Source: Fennellomyces sp. T-0311
Lineage: Eukaryota; Mucoromycota; Mucoromycetes; Mucorales; Lichtheimiaceae
DNA: 64,000 nt
Assembly: GCA_025266875.1 (NCBI GenBank)
Contig: JALLLT010000039.1
Location: 1-64,000 of the forward strand
Reading direction: 5' to 3'
The stretch's first letter is position 1, and the number at the start of each line of letters is the position of its first letter. Positions 36,636 to 50,161 of this stretch are shown piece after piece. The notes under the pieces were generated by a model. The model did not search any database and was not told the DNA's origin. It was given only the letters and a program-made list of their open reading frames with translations. A program made the position numbers and the translations under genes.

Positions 36636-37362
36636 TGTGCATGGCACATGGAGCAGTATAGGGACATTGGGGCCGTACTCAGCCACACTGTTGCAATTAA
36701 CCACTTGTTGATCCAGTTTTTTAAAATGGGGAAGAAAAGAAGAAGGGGAAAGTAAAGAGAGACACTGTAGCAACTTTATTTCTGTTGTTTACTTCAATGC
36801 ACTTTATAAGAACTTCCTTATTCGGCTATTGCTTGTGTCTCTGCCACGCTCCCATTTTACGCCTGGGAAAACTTTCTTTTCGATCGCTGTCGTGATGGTG
36901 AACGCACGGGGCCAGCTGTTGCTGTGGTTTTTCTGTCGTATAGCGTATCCAAGGTTACCCTGGAAAACGCAGACGGGTGATCATTGCCATTGGCATCCAG
37001 ACTGCTTCGTGGCACGTAGGCTTTGTATCGATTCGGTGGGCTCTTTCTTTGGCAGAAAAGGCTCCCAGATTGTCAAGAAGCATTGGTTCAACAAACAAAC
37101 ATGCACAAAACTTTCTGACCGGGAAGGTAAAACAAGGTGTCATGGGTTGTCGCCAGGTGAGTGATAGACAGCGCATGAAAGTTTTGAGGCTGATGACGAT
37201 AGACGTTCCATTATACATGTTAAGTGTTTAAAGAGCTGCGAAACAAGTTAGATGATCAATGCAAAAGGGTAGAGATAATCATAAAAAACATTCGAATAAA
37301 TCAATGATTAATTATCATGCAGTAAAACTAACGAGCCATCCTGTCCAGCAGTTCATGGGATT
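36636..37362. other. Intergenic, no gene seen
   Basis: Overlapping frames at 36829-37231 on both strands have no splice or family support. Confidence 0.4.
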
Positions 37363-39652
37363 CTACCAGTTCTGAGAAGCTGGCTGATTTCGTATTTCCG
37401 AGTCCGTGTAGTTTGGCGGGCGATGCTTGTTGAATTTGAAAAAGTAGAGCCCACACGCATTGCACAGAGTCTGTCTCAGCCATTTGAGTAAGTGATCGTA
37501 CGGATATTACTGCCTGCAGCCTACCTTTTCGCCGTACGGTCCGGTTCGTACGATCGATGTCTGCTGCACTGTACATTGGCAATTCGAACATAGCCATGAT
37601 CGATCCACCATGTGGCCTAGTTACCCGCGTTAGCCGTCCATCGCGCACTGGCCATGTGTAACTTACTAGGTACTGGTTTGGTTGCATGGTCAGCCATGGT
37701 AGAGAAGCGATTGCCCGCATTCAATGATATGGCATTCTGCATGTGTGATGAGGCGCGATCGTCGTCTAGCGCGTTTAATCCAGCAGCAATGTTTTGACGT
37801 GCCTTCTGGGCACTCCGTCTTGTTGAATAGTAGGTTGTGGTTACTTCGGGTGTGGATCCGCGTCCGTTATCGTCAGACATGTCGTCGTATGTGGGAGGCA
37901 AGGTGTGTGAATTTGTTCGATGCGTTTTAATTGGTTCTAAATCCGGTAGTATGAGTCCTCGACGACTGCGGACTTGACGCCGTTTGCGTCTACCCATCGC
38001 CCGTTAGAAAGTCTTCTTTATTCCTCCAATTGCTTCCTTTACCTGGCTTCTCTCATTCGATCCCGTTCAAATTTATCGATTTCAGCGTTTGTCAGTTCGA
38101 GAATTGCAGGTGTAAAGCTGTCTGCAGAGTTTAGGTCGCGCATAATACTCTTCACCGTTGGCAGCAAGTTGCGCTTGAGATCTTCATCAGTCACAAGTGA
38201 TCCGTCAAACTCATGGCCTGTCAATAAGAGGTATTTAACGTAGGCATGGACTTGTTCACGGATCGAATGGGCGATGGCCGTTCTAACATTGGATAAGTGT
38301 CGTGCGCTTTGATATATGCCAACACATACTTGAATTCGCCACCAAGACCCAAATCATTCACTAGCACCTCTGCAAACTTCTCAGGGGAGTTGTGTCGACA
38401 GCTGATGTCCCATTCAAACTGATCTATGAGCGCTTGGTTACCCACAATGATGTCGATCTATACGTTCCCAGATCAGTATCTTCCCCCCTGCATGGTGCTG
38501 GAATAGTGTACCTTGATCAACGTGCGCAACTCTGAACTGCCAACAATCTTTCGATCTGCTCGACCAGTGGGCTCTTCTTTCACCTTCTCCTTGGCACCAT
38601 CAAACACCTTGAGCGCTCTCTGGGTCGCAGCCTCATCCTCCGCCTGGTCGTTGCTCGTTACCATGCTCGCCACATGCAATTCATAATCCTCGATCTGCTC
38701 GCTGATGGCCCGCACGATGCTTGGTTTGAACACGGCTACGGGCAGGTTCAAGTCCTCGCACAACACAATGGCGAACTGCTCAGGAGTAATAAGGCTCTCT
38801 ATATCAATGTGTCAGTAGCCCCCATCCTCTCTTACATACGCATCATGCGTTTGCTCTCACCATTCAAATTCCAGGTAAAGGTATCTCGCAGCTTGTATCC
38901 ATCGATCTCCAGGTCAAGACGGATGGGCACCAAGGTATCTTGCTTGGATGCCTGCTCTGCCAGCTTGACCAACGGGCTACAAAAAAAAATGTCATTAGTA
39001 ACGGGCATCAGATGTGTCGAATCCAACCGTACAACTTAAAGTCGGTTGTCTGTCGTCGTCGCTTTCGGTCGCGCGGATACACGATGCGGCCCCTGAGATC
39101 ATTGCTTTGGCTGTGCATGTATCCTTTGCCAAACACTGCCGCCACGTTGTGCTGCATCCTCAGCACCTTGTCTTGCTGAAAGGTATCGATATCCACCTTC
39201 TTCTCCCTGGCAAGCTCAACATACTGCTTATGCTGCTTATTGAGGATCTTTTGGTAGATATCGTCGCGTTTCTGATACTGAGCGAGTTCCTTTCGCCGCG
39301 TCTCATTTTCAACCAGAATGGTCTCGCCGGGCGGAATGGCAGGCGTGCTATTGGCTGATGGCGGTTTGGCAAGTGCTTTGGTTGATCCGTTGGATGCATC
39401 TGTCAGGGTGAATGGATTGCTAGGAACGGCGCGAGGTGTCATTTTGTGCTGGGAGGCGAGCATAGGGGCACGACCTGGAGGTGATACAGGTGATGAGTTG
39501 GGCCAGTCCACAGATGCTACTGGAATGCGTGGACGAGGTGTGCTCGCTGGCATGCTCGGAAAAGATGGTACTCCTGACGATGCCTGTTGTTGCTGCTGAA
39601 AAGCGTACATGGCAGCCATGCGTTGCTTGTCAACCAAATTGCTGTTCTGCAT
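37363..39652 (-). CDS. SNF5: SNF5/SMARCB1-type chromatin-remodelling subunit with C-terminal GATA-type finger, 637 aa
   Basis: Exons 39033-39652, 38861-38976, 38512-38798, 38330-38457, 38043-38282, 37667-37989, 37525-37616, 37363-37470; introns 47-62 nt; 637 aa. N-terminus Gln/Pro/Ser-rich, a basic patch ([14 protein letters not shown]), then the two SNF5 repeats: [24 protein letters not shown] with [17 protein letters not shown], and FEWDISC...[20 protein letters not shown]. The conserved [14 protein letters not shown] helix and TGHEFDGS follow. It is a core subunit of SWI/SNF (or RSC, as Sfh1) that contacts the nucleosome acidic patch. The C-terminus encodes LCSNCQCT...[10 protein letters not shown] (C-x2-C-x20-C-x2-C), a GATA-like zinc finger, split over exons 7 and 8. 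Snf5 versus Sfh1 identity is not settled by sequence alone. Confidence 0.93.
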
Positions 39653-39855
39653 GGCTTTCAGGTGGAATGTTGCATGCGACGAGTCGACGGAAAAAAAGAG
39701 AGAAGTTTGCAGGAACGCGTGCTATGGCAACTTTTTTTTTCTTCTTTAATAAGAAAAGGGCTTAAAAAAGATAGTTCTGCAACAACGGAAGATGAAAAAC
39801 TGAGGGTCATTCAACCAATGACTGCTTCAAATCTCTTAAAGTGCATGCAGCCGTC

Positions 39856-41683
39856 TTACGTGCGAACCTGGAACCGCCCAGCCTTGGTCATGCTGCGTAC
39901 GCCCTGAGTGCCCCAGTGTAAGTCAGTGTGTCGTCAGTCGCGGCTATGTCTCTCACCTTGTATGGCTTGTATCCCTCGTGGAAGAGCCGTAAGCTGTCCA
40001 CCTTCAGCCCTGACACAGAATGCATGCTGATCTGAAAGTCCAAGCTGATCGTCATACCAGTTTCCGGATTAAGATCGCTGGTTATGCCAGTCAGCCATTC
40101 TACCGTTCTCTCTCTATATATATGTCTATCTCTCAAACCCACCTGCTTCGGAATGTTCCAGATAGCATGGGAGCTCGGTCGCCCTGTTGGATCTTGCCGA
40201 CGTCCCACTTGATTGACTGGGAGGCATTCAGTTAAGCCCAGTTCTTTATCCTTTGAACCCTGCGCCACACTCACTTTTGATACCGGATCATACATGTACT
40301 GGCCGCCGTTGCATGTGGCATTGACGCTGATGGTCGACTTTGGCATTGGCAGAGTCAGCTTCACATTTTCGATGGGCTTTCCATCGGTTGACCGCGGATG
40401 CACGGTGATATCGAATCTTCCTCCATTTTTGGATACCAGGATCTGCGGCTTTACTTGAAGAGGCATCGCTTGGTAATGCGTTAATTCGGCCCTACAAGCT
40501 GCGTGTCAAAAATAACAGGGCCGATCGAAAGCAGTAAGGTCGCTTACCGGTATGACATGAGCTTAAAATGGCCATCAGGAGGTACAAACGACAGGACCTT
40601 GTCGCTTTCCCATTTGCGATATCTACCTCGCTGTCAGCCTTGTGCTTCTCTTTTCGCCATCCATCCCCCGCTCGTTTCCCTTACCTTACACATGGATGGA
40701 AACTCACATCATCGATTACGCGCGGGTTGATGAAACTGAGCGTCAAATCAGGCATGCCCGACAACCGGCAGTTTGCCACCACATTTCCGTGAGCCTCGCA
40801 TGAAACCACAGTGCCATTCCTGCGCCTTCTGCATCAGTTTTCCGCTCGTAGCCAAAGATGATGCTCCAACTTACTGGGCAATGGTGGCGTCGATTTCCTC
40901 GACAATGTCGAAATATATCTCGTTCTGCGTGTACTTGACTCCGGCCTTCCGCCATGGTATACTGGACAGGTTTTGTGGGAATTTGGGCGCTACTCTAGAG
41001 GGGAAGCGGTCAGCCACAGGAGCCAAAGCCCTTTGATCTGATACACCATTACCCTGCTGCTGCCCCCACGGTGGTCATTACTCGGTTCATGATGGTGGGC
41101 GGCATGATGATGTCCTTCAAAGTATTTGGCTCAGTAGTCAATGGGTATCCATAGTCCATCATTTCCTCCAGCAGCTGGTAAACGGTGACAAAGTTCTCGC
41201 GGATAGATAACTCGGATACGTCGGCGAGATAGTCCGTCAATATGTCTATAATGCGATGGATAAATTCAAACACCAGCATCGGATCCACTATAGTCGTTGT
41301 CAGCACACACTCCACGCCTTCGAACACTGCCTTACCTTCACGATCCACCGGGCATAACCATATCAGGTCATCCCTTAATACATTTAGTAGCCAGTATTTG
41401 GGTGTTTCGAGAATCGGCGGTACGTCTTCTCGGCTGTAAAACGGTTCCTTCCAGTCTTGTCCAAGTCCAGCTTTATCCTCAATCGTTCCTGGCAATGAAT
41501 TCATAAACTTTGTACTTTCGTCATTGAACACGTCAACAATTTGCCGTGAAATGATGCCGCGCCAGTGCTTTTCGACAATAATCTTTCTGTAAACTAATGT
41601 AAGATGTCTACGTTTCGAAATGCTCAGAGGTCTGGCCTCTAATCTTACCCTTGAAGATTTATTACAAAGAGCGAGTTGATCAT
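39856..41683 (-). CDS. APM3: AP-3 adaptor complex mu subunit, ~433 aa
   Basis: Ten exons: 41649-41683, 41336-41586, 41053-41287, 40875-40994, 40685-40819, 40548-40622, 40275-40491, 40143-40207, 39957-40077, 39856-39903; 433 aa. Starts MINSLFVINLQGKIIVEKHWRG, the longin-type N-terminus of mu subunits. DYGYPLTTEPNTLKDI precedes the linker. The mu homology domain runs from WRKAGVKYTQNEIYFDIVEEI through VSFHPCVRYRKWE, FVPPDGHFKLMSYR and SGLKVDSLRLFHEGYKPYKGV to the end. AP-3 carries cargo from endosome/Golgi to the vacuole; mu3 reads YxxPhi signals. Two splice choices matter. The 48-nt stopless intron 41288-41335 is removed because the joined REVDPMLVFEF fits the family. The penultimate acceptor is taken at 40077 (65-nt intron) rather than a 29-nt alternative. 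Confidence 0.92.
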
Positions 41684-41994
41684 GGAAAAAAGGTTGTAAC
41701 TTGTCGAACGGAACGCGGGTCACTTGTTTCAGCTTTCGGCGTTAACTGGGAATCAAAATTGCACTATGTTATAGGGAATAGAATGGCTTTATAGGTAGCA
41801 GACATTATGCTCTCGACAAGTAGGCGATTTATTACCTGCGCAAAACTTATATGCTACGAGATAACGAGTGTCTTGCTTCGATAGTGCGTTCAGCTATCAT
41901 TCTTCAAGGAGGAGGTGGATGACTTGTTACCTAGAATCAGGACAGCTAATACGAGACATCAGTCGATATGTGTTCCCTGTTGTGTAGGATACCT

Positions 41995-42309
41995 CTACTG
42001 CCACATATTGTCTTCGTTACGCATGAAAAGGCTGCATGGATAACTTACTAGATAGTCAGTCAATAAGGATAGTAGGGCTTCTGTCTCTTTACTTTCATAA
42101 ATTGGACGAGATTCAGTCAAACATATCAACTCCAGTAGTACATACATTGTCAAAGAATCATCGTCCATGAGTATGCAGCATGAATCCCACTTGATATTTG
42201 AGATAACAAAGCGATAGTTTAATTGATATGGACTTAAGGCAATCGGATCCACCTCCACGACGATGATCATAGCACTATCCGACGACAAATTCAACAAGTC
42301 AACTACCAT
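41995..42309 (-). CDS. Doubtful 104-codon frame
   Basis: Reads from ATG 42309 to a stop at 41995. No family likeness. Composition (Leu, Ser, Asp) could be coding, but splicing at the GTAAGT inside it leads only to stops. It lies between AP-3 mu and a LINE relic. Kept as a possible small or broken gene. Confidence 0.25.
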   Translation of the reverse strand: MVVDLLNLSSDSAMIIVVEVDPIALSPYQLNYRFVISNIKWDSCCILMDDDSLTMYVLLELICLTESRPIYESKETEALLSLLTDYLVSYPCSLFMRNEDNMWQ

Positions 42310-42360
42310 TATCGCATATATTCCTTGATATGAGAGCTAAGCCAATAACTTAACCATCCT

Positions 42361-42831
42361 ACATCCAAGTATAAATCAATTCGGTGTCTAAGACCATATC
42401 GCCTTGTCGACCCCATCTTGTACTTGGCAGCCTCATCTAAGGATCGACACCGACTGGTTAAATGACGTATGCATTGGCTTCCCTCATACCCTCTGAAGGA
42501 CTGCGAATGCGGTACAGTTGCTGCCCCTCGAGAACACTATGCCACCTGTCCATTGCTTCGGGCAGAACTTCAAGAACTACTCCTAGCATTTGGACCAGTC
42601 CCTGAACAACAAAGCAATACACAGGTGATCGACTTTATATTGAACAGCCTTCCGCGTTCAAATAATGGACTGACCCGGGGCAAATGGAAGCAGGCGTGGC
42701 TCGCACTTTTGCATGTCCTCCGCAAGGTTGATAGACTGAGCCATAAAGATGCGCAGTACGATGACGATGAACCGGCACCGGAAGAAGCTCTTCAAGGCCG
42801 ACCATCAGCACGTACACACCACCACACTTAG
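42361..42831 (+). mobile_element. LINE (non-LTR retrotransposon) ORF2 3' end, relic
   Basis: One frame runs coherently from 42361 to the stop at 42831 with a single internal TGA at 42463-42465. It reads KDRHRLVK, the stop, RMHWLPSYP, then a CCHC knuckle CECGTVAAPREHYATC, then a helical tail with GKWKQAWLALLHVLRKVDRL. A basic R/K-W-R-x-x-W-L-P segment followed by a C-x-C-x8-H-x4-C knuckle is the usual end of fungal LINE ORF2 proteins downstream of the reverse transcriptase. The stop falls where Trp is expected. No reverse transcriptase or poly-A tail is present, so this is a truncated dead fragment. Confidence 0.65.
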
Positions 42832-43483
42832 GGTGATACCCACGTTTACATTATTGATATTCTACCTACACTGTTTTTCTTCTCTCTAATTCTATAACTC
42901 TACGCAACGTTTCGATATCGGCCTGTCTTTTTCCCCGTAAGGGGTTTTTTCAGACATGGCACCAGATACCCTTTTATATCTATACATTTGTACCGCAAGG
43001 AAGCGACCATATACCTATTGGAGCAGGTCAAAAAGTCTTCCAAATAAAATTTATACTTTTTCAACTAACCATCCTACATACGAACTCATGGTTATTACTA
43101 CTTTAGACGGCATATTGACCATACATTATGCGTCTGAATATCTTGACCAGATCGGAATGGTAAACAATTGGTAACCTTGTACCTACATGTGTAACGTATT
43201 GCTTAACTGCAACAGAAAATCCTTAATTTTACACACAATAGGAATCCGATGACATTTCATTACTATTATCAAGCCGTTGGTAATCATCCATTTAAGACAT
43301 CTTCATACCTATGATAAAAAAAAGTATGTACGCAGCCTTCCATTACCCTGGTTTTTTTATTATGGTGGTATTACAAATGATGCAATATGATATTAAATTG
43401 TGCAAAGAAAGGGCTCAGAGATACAAATCACGGAACAATCTATCAGCTGGCACAAAGCTTTCTTGACCTACTTTAACATCATC
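42832..43483. other. Intergenic, no gene seen
   Basis: AT-rich spacer between the LINE relic and the first methyltransferase gene. Confidence 0.4.
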
Positions 43484-44397
43484 ATGCCATCTGTTCATCC
43501 GACCGCTTCAAATGGCTTTAGCCAAGCTGATGCCTATGGTATACAGAGTTAACTCGACAAAATAATAGAGCATATATATACTAAAAATGATGAAAAAAAG
43601 CACAACTGCGACCCACATATCCAAAGGAAGCAATTTCATGGATCCAATTGCTGGTACCAAGTGATAACAAGACGACCTGCGTCCTCGATTTAGCAGCTGG
43701 AACTGGAATTATGACCAAGTTACTAGCAGAGAATTACGATAATGTTACTGCAGTCGAGCCAGTTGATGCCATGCGAGAGAAGCTACTTTCCGTTGCTCCA
43801 AAAGTCACTGTACTCAAAGGAACAAGCTGGGATATCCCTGTTGCTTCACAATCGCAGGAAGCCATCGTAGTTGCACAGGCGTTCCATTGGTTTGCGGATC
43901 TAAATGGTTTGCGAGAGATCCATCGTGTGTTGAAACCAGGAGGATATCTGATTCTGATATGGAATCTGGAAAGTAAAGAGCGTAGTGCATGGGTCCGTAA
44001 ATTGAGAGAGTAAGTTTTTCTCTAATAGAGTCTTTCGTGTGAGCTAAAACCATTCGTGGATAGCTTATACGAGCAATACGAAAACGAAGCACCCCAATAT
44101 CGCACTGGCCTTTGGAAAGATATATTCGAGAATGTAGAAGCAAGTGAGCTGTTTGACTTGCCATTGCAACATAAGAGACTGGTGAATGATATGCCTTGTA
44201 CAAAGGAAAACGTCATATCTCGAATCATGTTGACAAGAAGCCATATACGCGTGCTACCTCAGGAGAAGCAAGAATGGATTAGAAAAGAGGTCGAGTTGAT
44301 CTTGGATGATCAGACAAATGGGTTTACTTTGGATTCAGAAGGTCGTGCAGAGTATCCGCATGATACTGACATCTTCTGGACACAGCGAATAGGCTAG
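43484..44397 (+). CDS. SAM-dependent methyltransferase (type 11), tandem copy A, 265 aa
   Basis: Exons 43484-43538, 43601-44009, 44064-44397; introns 62 and 54 nt; 265 aa. Class I methyltransferase signatures: motif I VLDLAAGTGIMTKLL (SAM loop), post-I acidic VTAVEPVDAMREKL, AQAFHWF near motif IV and VLKPGGYLILIWNLES near motif VI. The AxAFHWF element is usual in the fungal group with yeast TMT1 (trans-aconitate) and CRG1 (cantharidin) methyltransferases, so a small carboxylate or toxin-like molecule is a possible substrate; this is inference. Cytosolic by lack of signals. Its neighbour 170 bp downstream is a close paralogue with introns at the same positions and phases, so the pair arose by tandem duplication. 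Confidence 0.9.
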
Positions 44398-44520
44398 GTT
44401 GCAGAACCTCCGTTCATCGCGTATTCTTTTACCCTTAATAAAACGTCAACTGCTCGTTAGTGAATTTACTTTTCTTGGCGACAATTCGCATAAACGGATT
44501 ACTATTTATCCGCAAAAAGT

Positions 44521-44529
44521 TATAAAAGG
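44521..44529 (+). promoter_or_regulatory. TATA box of methyltransferase copy B
   Basis: TATAAAAGG, 42-51 bp before the ATG at 44572. A comparable element was not seen for copy A, suggesting different control of the two copies. Confidence 0.5.
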
Positions 44530-44571
44530 AGGCAGATCGAGATCGAGTCAACTCTCTTTCACCTTAAAAAA

Positions 44572-45485
44572 ATGCCTGCACCACATGCAATTGCTGCTGA
44601 CGGTTTTGAAAAGCAAGCTGACGCTTATGGTAACAGAGGTTGTTGCCGTGGATACAACTGAATTAAAAAACGCAAACCTTTCCATATAAAAACAATAAGC
44701 GCGAACGCGACCTACGTACCCAACGGAAGCATTAGATCAATTTCGATCTCTTTTGCCCAATCTAGATGCACCTGTCGTTGATCTTGCTGCCGGAACGGGC
44801 ATTATGACGAAATTACTTGTTGCTCGGGGTTATACCAATGTCACTGCGGTTGAACCAGCCGAGGCTATGCGTGAAAAGTTCTCTGCGCTGCTTCCAAACG
44901 TGCCAATATTGAAAGGAACAAGCTGGGATATCCCTGTGGCGCCGCAATCGCAGGACGCAGTAATTGTTGCGCAGGCTTTTCATTGGTTTGCCGATGTACC
45001 CAGCCTTCGGGAGATTCACAGGGTCCTTAAGCCGAATGGCTATATCATTTTGATCTGGAATATGGAAAGCCCTCGCAGTGCTTGGGTTCGAGGCTTGAGA
45101 AAGTAAGCGTTCCGTTGTTTTTACTGTTTTCTTTCTTTCCTCTTACGAAACTAGTATCTATGAACGCTTTGATGCCATTGCTCCACAGTATCGTAAAGGT
45201 GTCTGGCACGATGTGTTCGAGACGGAAGAGGCCAAAGCATTGTTCAAGTTACCGTTGAACCATCGACAGATTGACAACGATTATCGTTGCTCCAGATCGG
45301 ATATTCTTACTCGCGTGACCACCAAGAGTTATATTGCTGTGTTGGCCGACGAGCAAAGAGCAGACGTGTTGAAGGAAATGGAAGCCGTTTTGGACGATCC
45401 TGCGAATGGGTTTACCGTGGACGATCAAGGACTGGCTTTATATCCTCATGATACAGATCTTCGTTGGGCTCAAAAACGCGATTAA
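44572..45485 (+). CDS. SAM-dependent methyltransferase (type 11), tandem copy B, 263 aa
   Basis: Exons 44572-44629, 44700-45102, 45155-45485; introns 70 and 52 nt; 263 aa. Motif I VVDLAAGTGIMTKLL, post-I VTAVEPAEAMREKF, AQAFHWF, and VLKPNGYIILIWNMES match copy A closely. The segment KGTSWDIPVA before motif IV is identical in both. Start region MPAPHAIAADGFEKQADAY aligns with MPSVHPTASNGFSQADAY of copy A. Strongest divergence lies in the C-terminal third, where substrate contacts are expected, so the two may differ in substrate. The role is otherwise as for copy A. Confidence 0.9.
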
Positions 45486-45738
45486 ACATCAAATACATAG
45501 ATTCGCAGTATAGCTTTCAGCTTAGATTCGTAATAGATGGCTATACAGTAACATCTATACATGTATAGTCATCTAAAATATCAAATACCAAACATATTTC
45601 GCACATACGATTGGCTTTGCTTTCACTTCATCGGCATTCATGTATTTCATGTTGAAATGAGGCTTGTCTGTGTCTGTGTTACATCTACCAAATCCCGCGC
45701 AGGAGATATCTCGCTTTTCGGAAACGATCGCTTGATTC

Positions 45739-48512
<2,774 letters not shown>

Positions 48513-48818
48513 ACGATGTCATTTGGCTTCTGCAGCTGCAGCGCTGCGATTGGTTGTCGATCCCTAAAAAAATTCTCCATTTGGAATGAAAGTTTGAGAT
48601 TGTTCCGAGTGGTCGCGTAACCAATCGTAACGCGCATTAGTTGAATAAACTCGATGCTTTTTCCAAGCCCGCGGACGCTAAAAACGTGGCTCCTAACTCC
48701 GGCAGTTTCTTTTTTTTATACATAATGCGTTACAATACTCAGCAACTAATAAATACTCCACATTTCGACGCACCTCCCCCCCATTCCTTGTTTCTCACAT
48801 ACACAAACATTAATACCA
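48513..48818. promoter_or_regulatory. Promoter region of the polyol dehydrogenase gene
   Basis: About 300 bp with a C-rich stretch and CACACA just before the ATG. No clear TATA box. Confidence 0.35.
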
Positions 48819-49959
48819 ATGGCCGCACAATACCAAATTCCTGACGAAAACACTAAGAACTATGGCGTTCTGTTGAGCAAGAAGGATGATCTCCAAGTCG
48901 TCGAAATCCCCATGCCCACACCTGGCCCCGGTGAGGTCCAGGTGCAGGTTAAGGCCACCGGTATCTGCGGATCTGATGTTCACTTGTGGAAATACGGCGA
49001 AATTGGCATTTTCCCTGTGACCCAACCTCAGTTGCTTGGCCACGAGAGCGCTGGTGTCGTTACTGCCCTTGGTGAAGGCGTCACTGAACTTCGTGTTGGT
49101 GACAGAGTTGCCATTGAAGCGTGAGTTGTCAAATTAAAGCTTCTTTACGTTAGTATATTTAACTTAAGATTCTTTATTCAGTGGTATTCCTTGCAGCAAG
49201 TGCTCGCAATGCATGGCTGGTCGCTACCATTTGTGTCCCGTTGTCGTTTTCAAATCAACTCCTCCCTACGATGGTCTCCTTGCCAAGTACTGCACTCATC
49301 CAGCTCGCTGGCTGCACAAGATGCCCGATAACGTCTCTTACGAACAAGGTGCCCTTCTGGAACCTCTCTCGGTCGCTATTTCTGCCATTGAGCGTTGTGG
49401 CGTTACATTTGGCCGCTCATTGCTTATTACCGGTGCCGGTCCCATTGGTTTGATCGTTTTGGCTGTTGCAAAGGCCACTGGTGTTAGCCCCGTCATCATC
49501 ACCGATGTCCAACCCTCTCGACTCGAATACGCAAAGCAGATGGGTGCCGACTTTGTATACCAGGTTGACCCCAAGAAGCCCGACTACGAAGCTGCCAAGG
49601 AGATCCGTGATTTGGTTGGCGGTGAAGGTTGTGAATATACTCTGGAATGCACTGGTATTGAGTCATCGTTCCGTACGGCCATCATGGCTACTCGTGACGC
49701 GGGTGTCTGCTGCTTGGTGGGTGTTGGCAAGAATGACCAATCTCTGCCCGTCAACAACTTTGCTATGCGTGAGGTCGATATCAAGGGCTTGTTCCGATAC
49801 CATCACACCTATCCACGTGCCATGGCATTAATTGCCAGCGGCAAACTCAACATTGATCATCTTATTACTCACAAGTACGACTTTATGGACGCACTCAAGG
49901 CATTTAACACGGCATCTGATTATTCAACCGGTGCCATCAAGGTTCAAATTCTCAACTAA
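48819..49959 (+). CDS. Zinc-dependent polyol dehydrogenase (sorbitol / L-arabinitol / xylitol dehydrogenase type), 359 aa
   Basis: Exons 48819-49120 and 49182-49959 (intron 61 nt); 359 aa, a normal medium-chain dehydrogenase length. Catalytic zinc site: Cys in [12 protein letters not shown], His-Glu in LGHESAGVV, Glu in LLEPLSVAI. The structural zinc set is present as four Cys in [19 protein letters not shown] loop: [21 protein letters not shown] with [11 protein letters not shown], where the Asp favours NAD over NADP. The group includes sorbitol, L-arabinitol 4- and xylitol dehydrogenases, which oxidise C4/C2 hydroxyls of polyols in pentose and sorbitol catabolism; sequence alone does not tell which. 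Codon use is more C-ending than its neighbours, which suggests high expression. Cytosolic. Confidence 0.92.
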
Positions 49960-50161
49960 TTCGGAAAGTCATTATATCATGCTAGCATAGAAGATCCGCA
50001 TCCTACAACCCCCCCCCCCAAATTCCACTTCATATTCCTTTACAAACATCATTAATTGTACATTCTGAGTTCGATCTGTATTATATAAAACAACTTCGTT
50101 CCTAAATGTTTTCTTTTTTTCAATGTCTCGGAAATATTAAGGATGGATATAGTTCCGCGGA

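Noticed and set aside
40078..40142. A 29- or 35-nt intron in AP-3 mu ending in the ATATAG/GAGAG run
   Set aside because: Below normal spliceosomal size. A 65-nt intron with the acceptor at CCAG gives GTFRSSDLNPETG, which fits the family.
42469..42831. 121-codon plus frame as an independent host gene
   Set aside because: The frame continues coherently upstream through a TGA and carries the LINE CCHC tail, so it is part of a retrotransposon relic.
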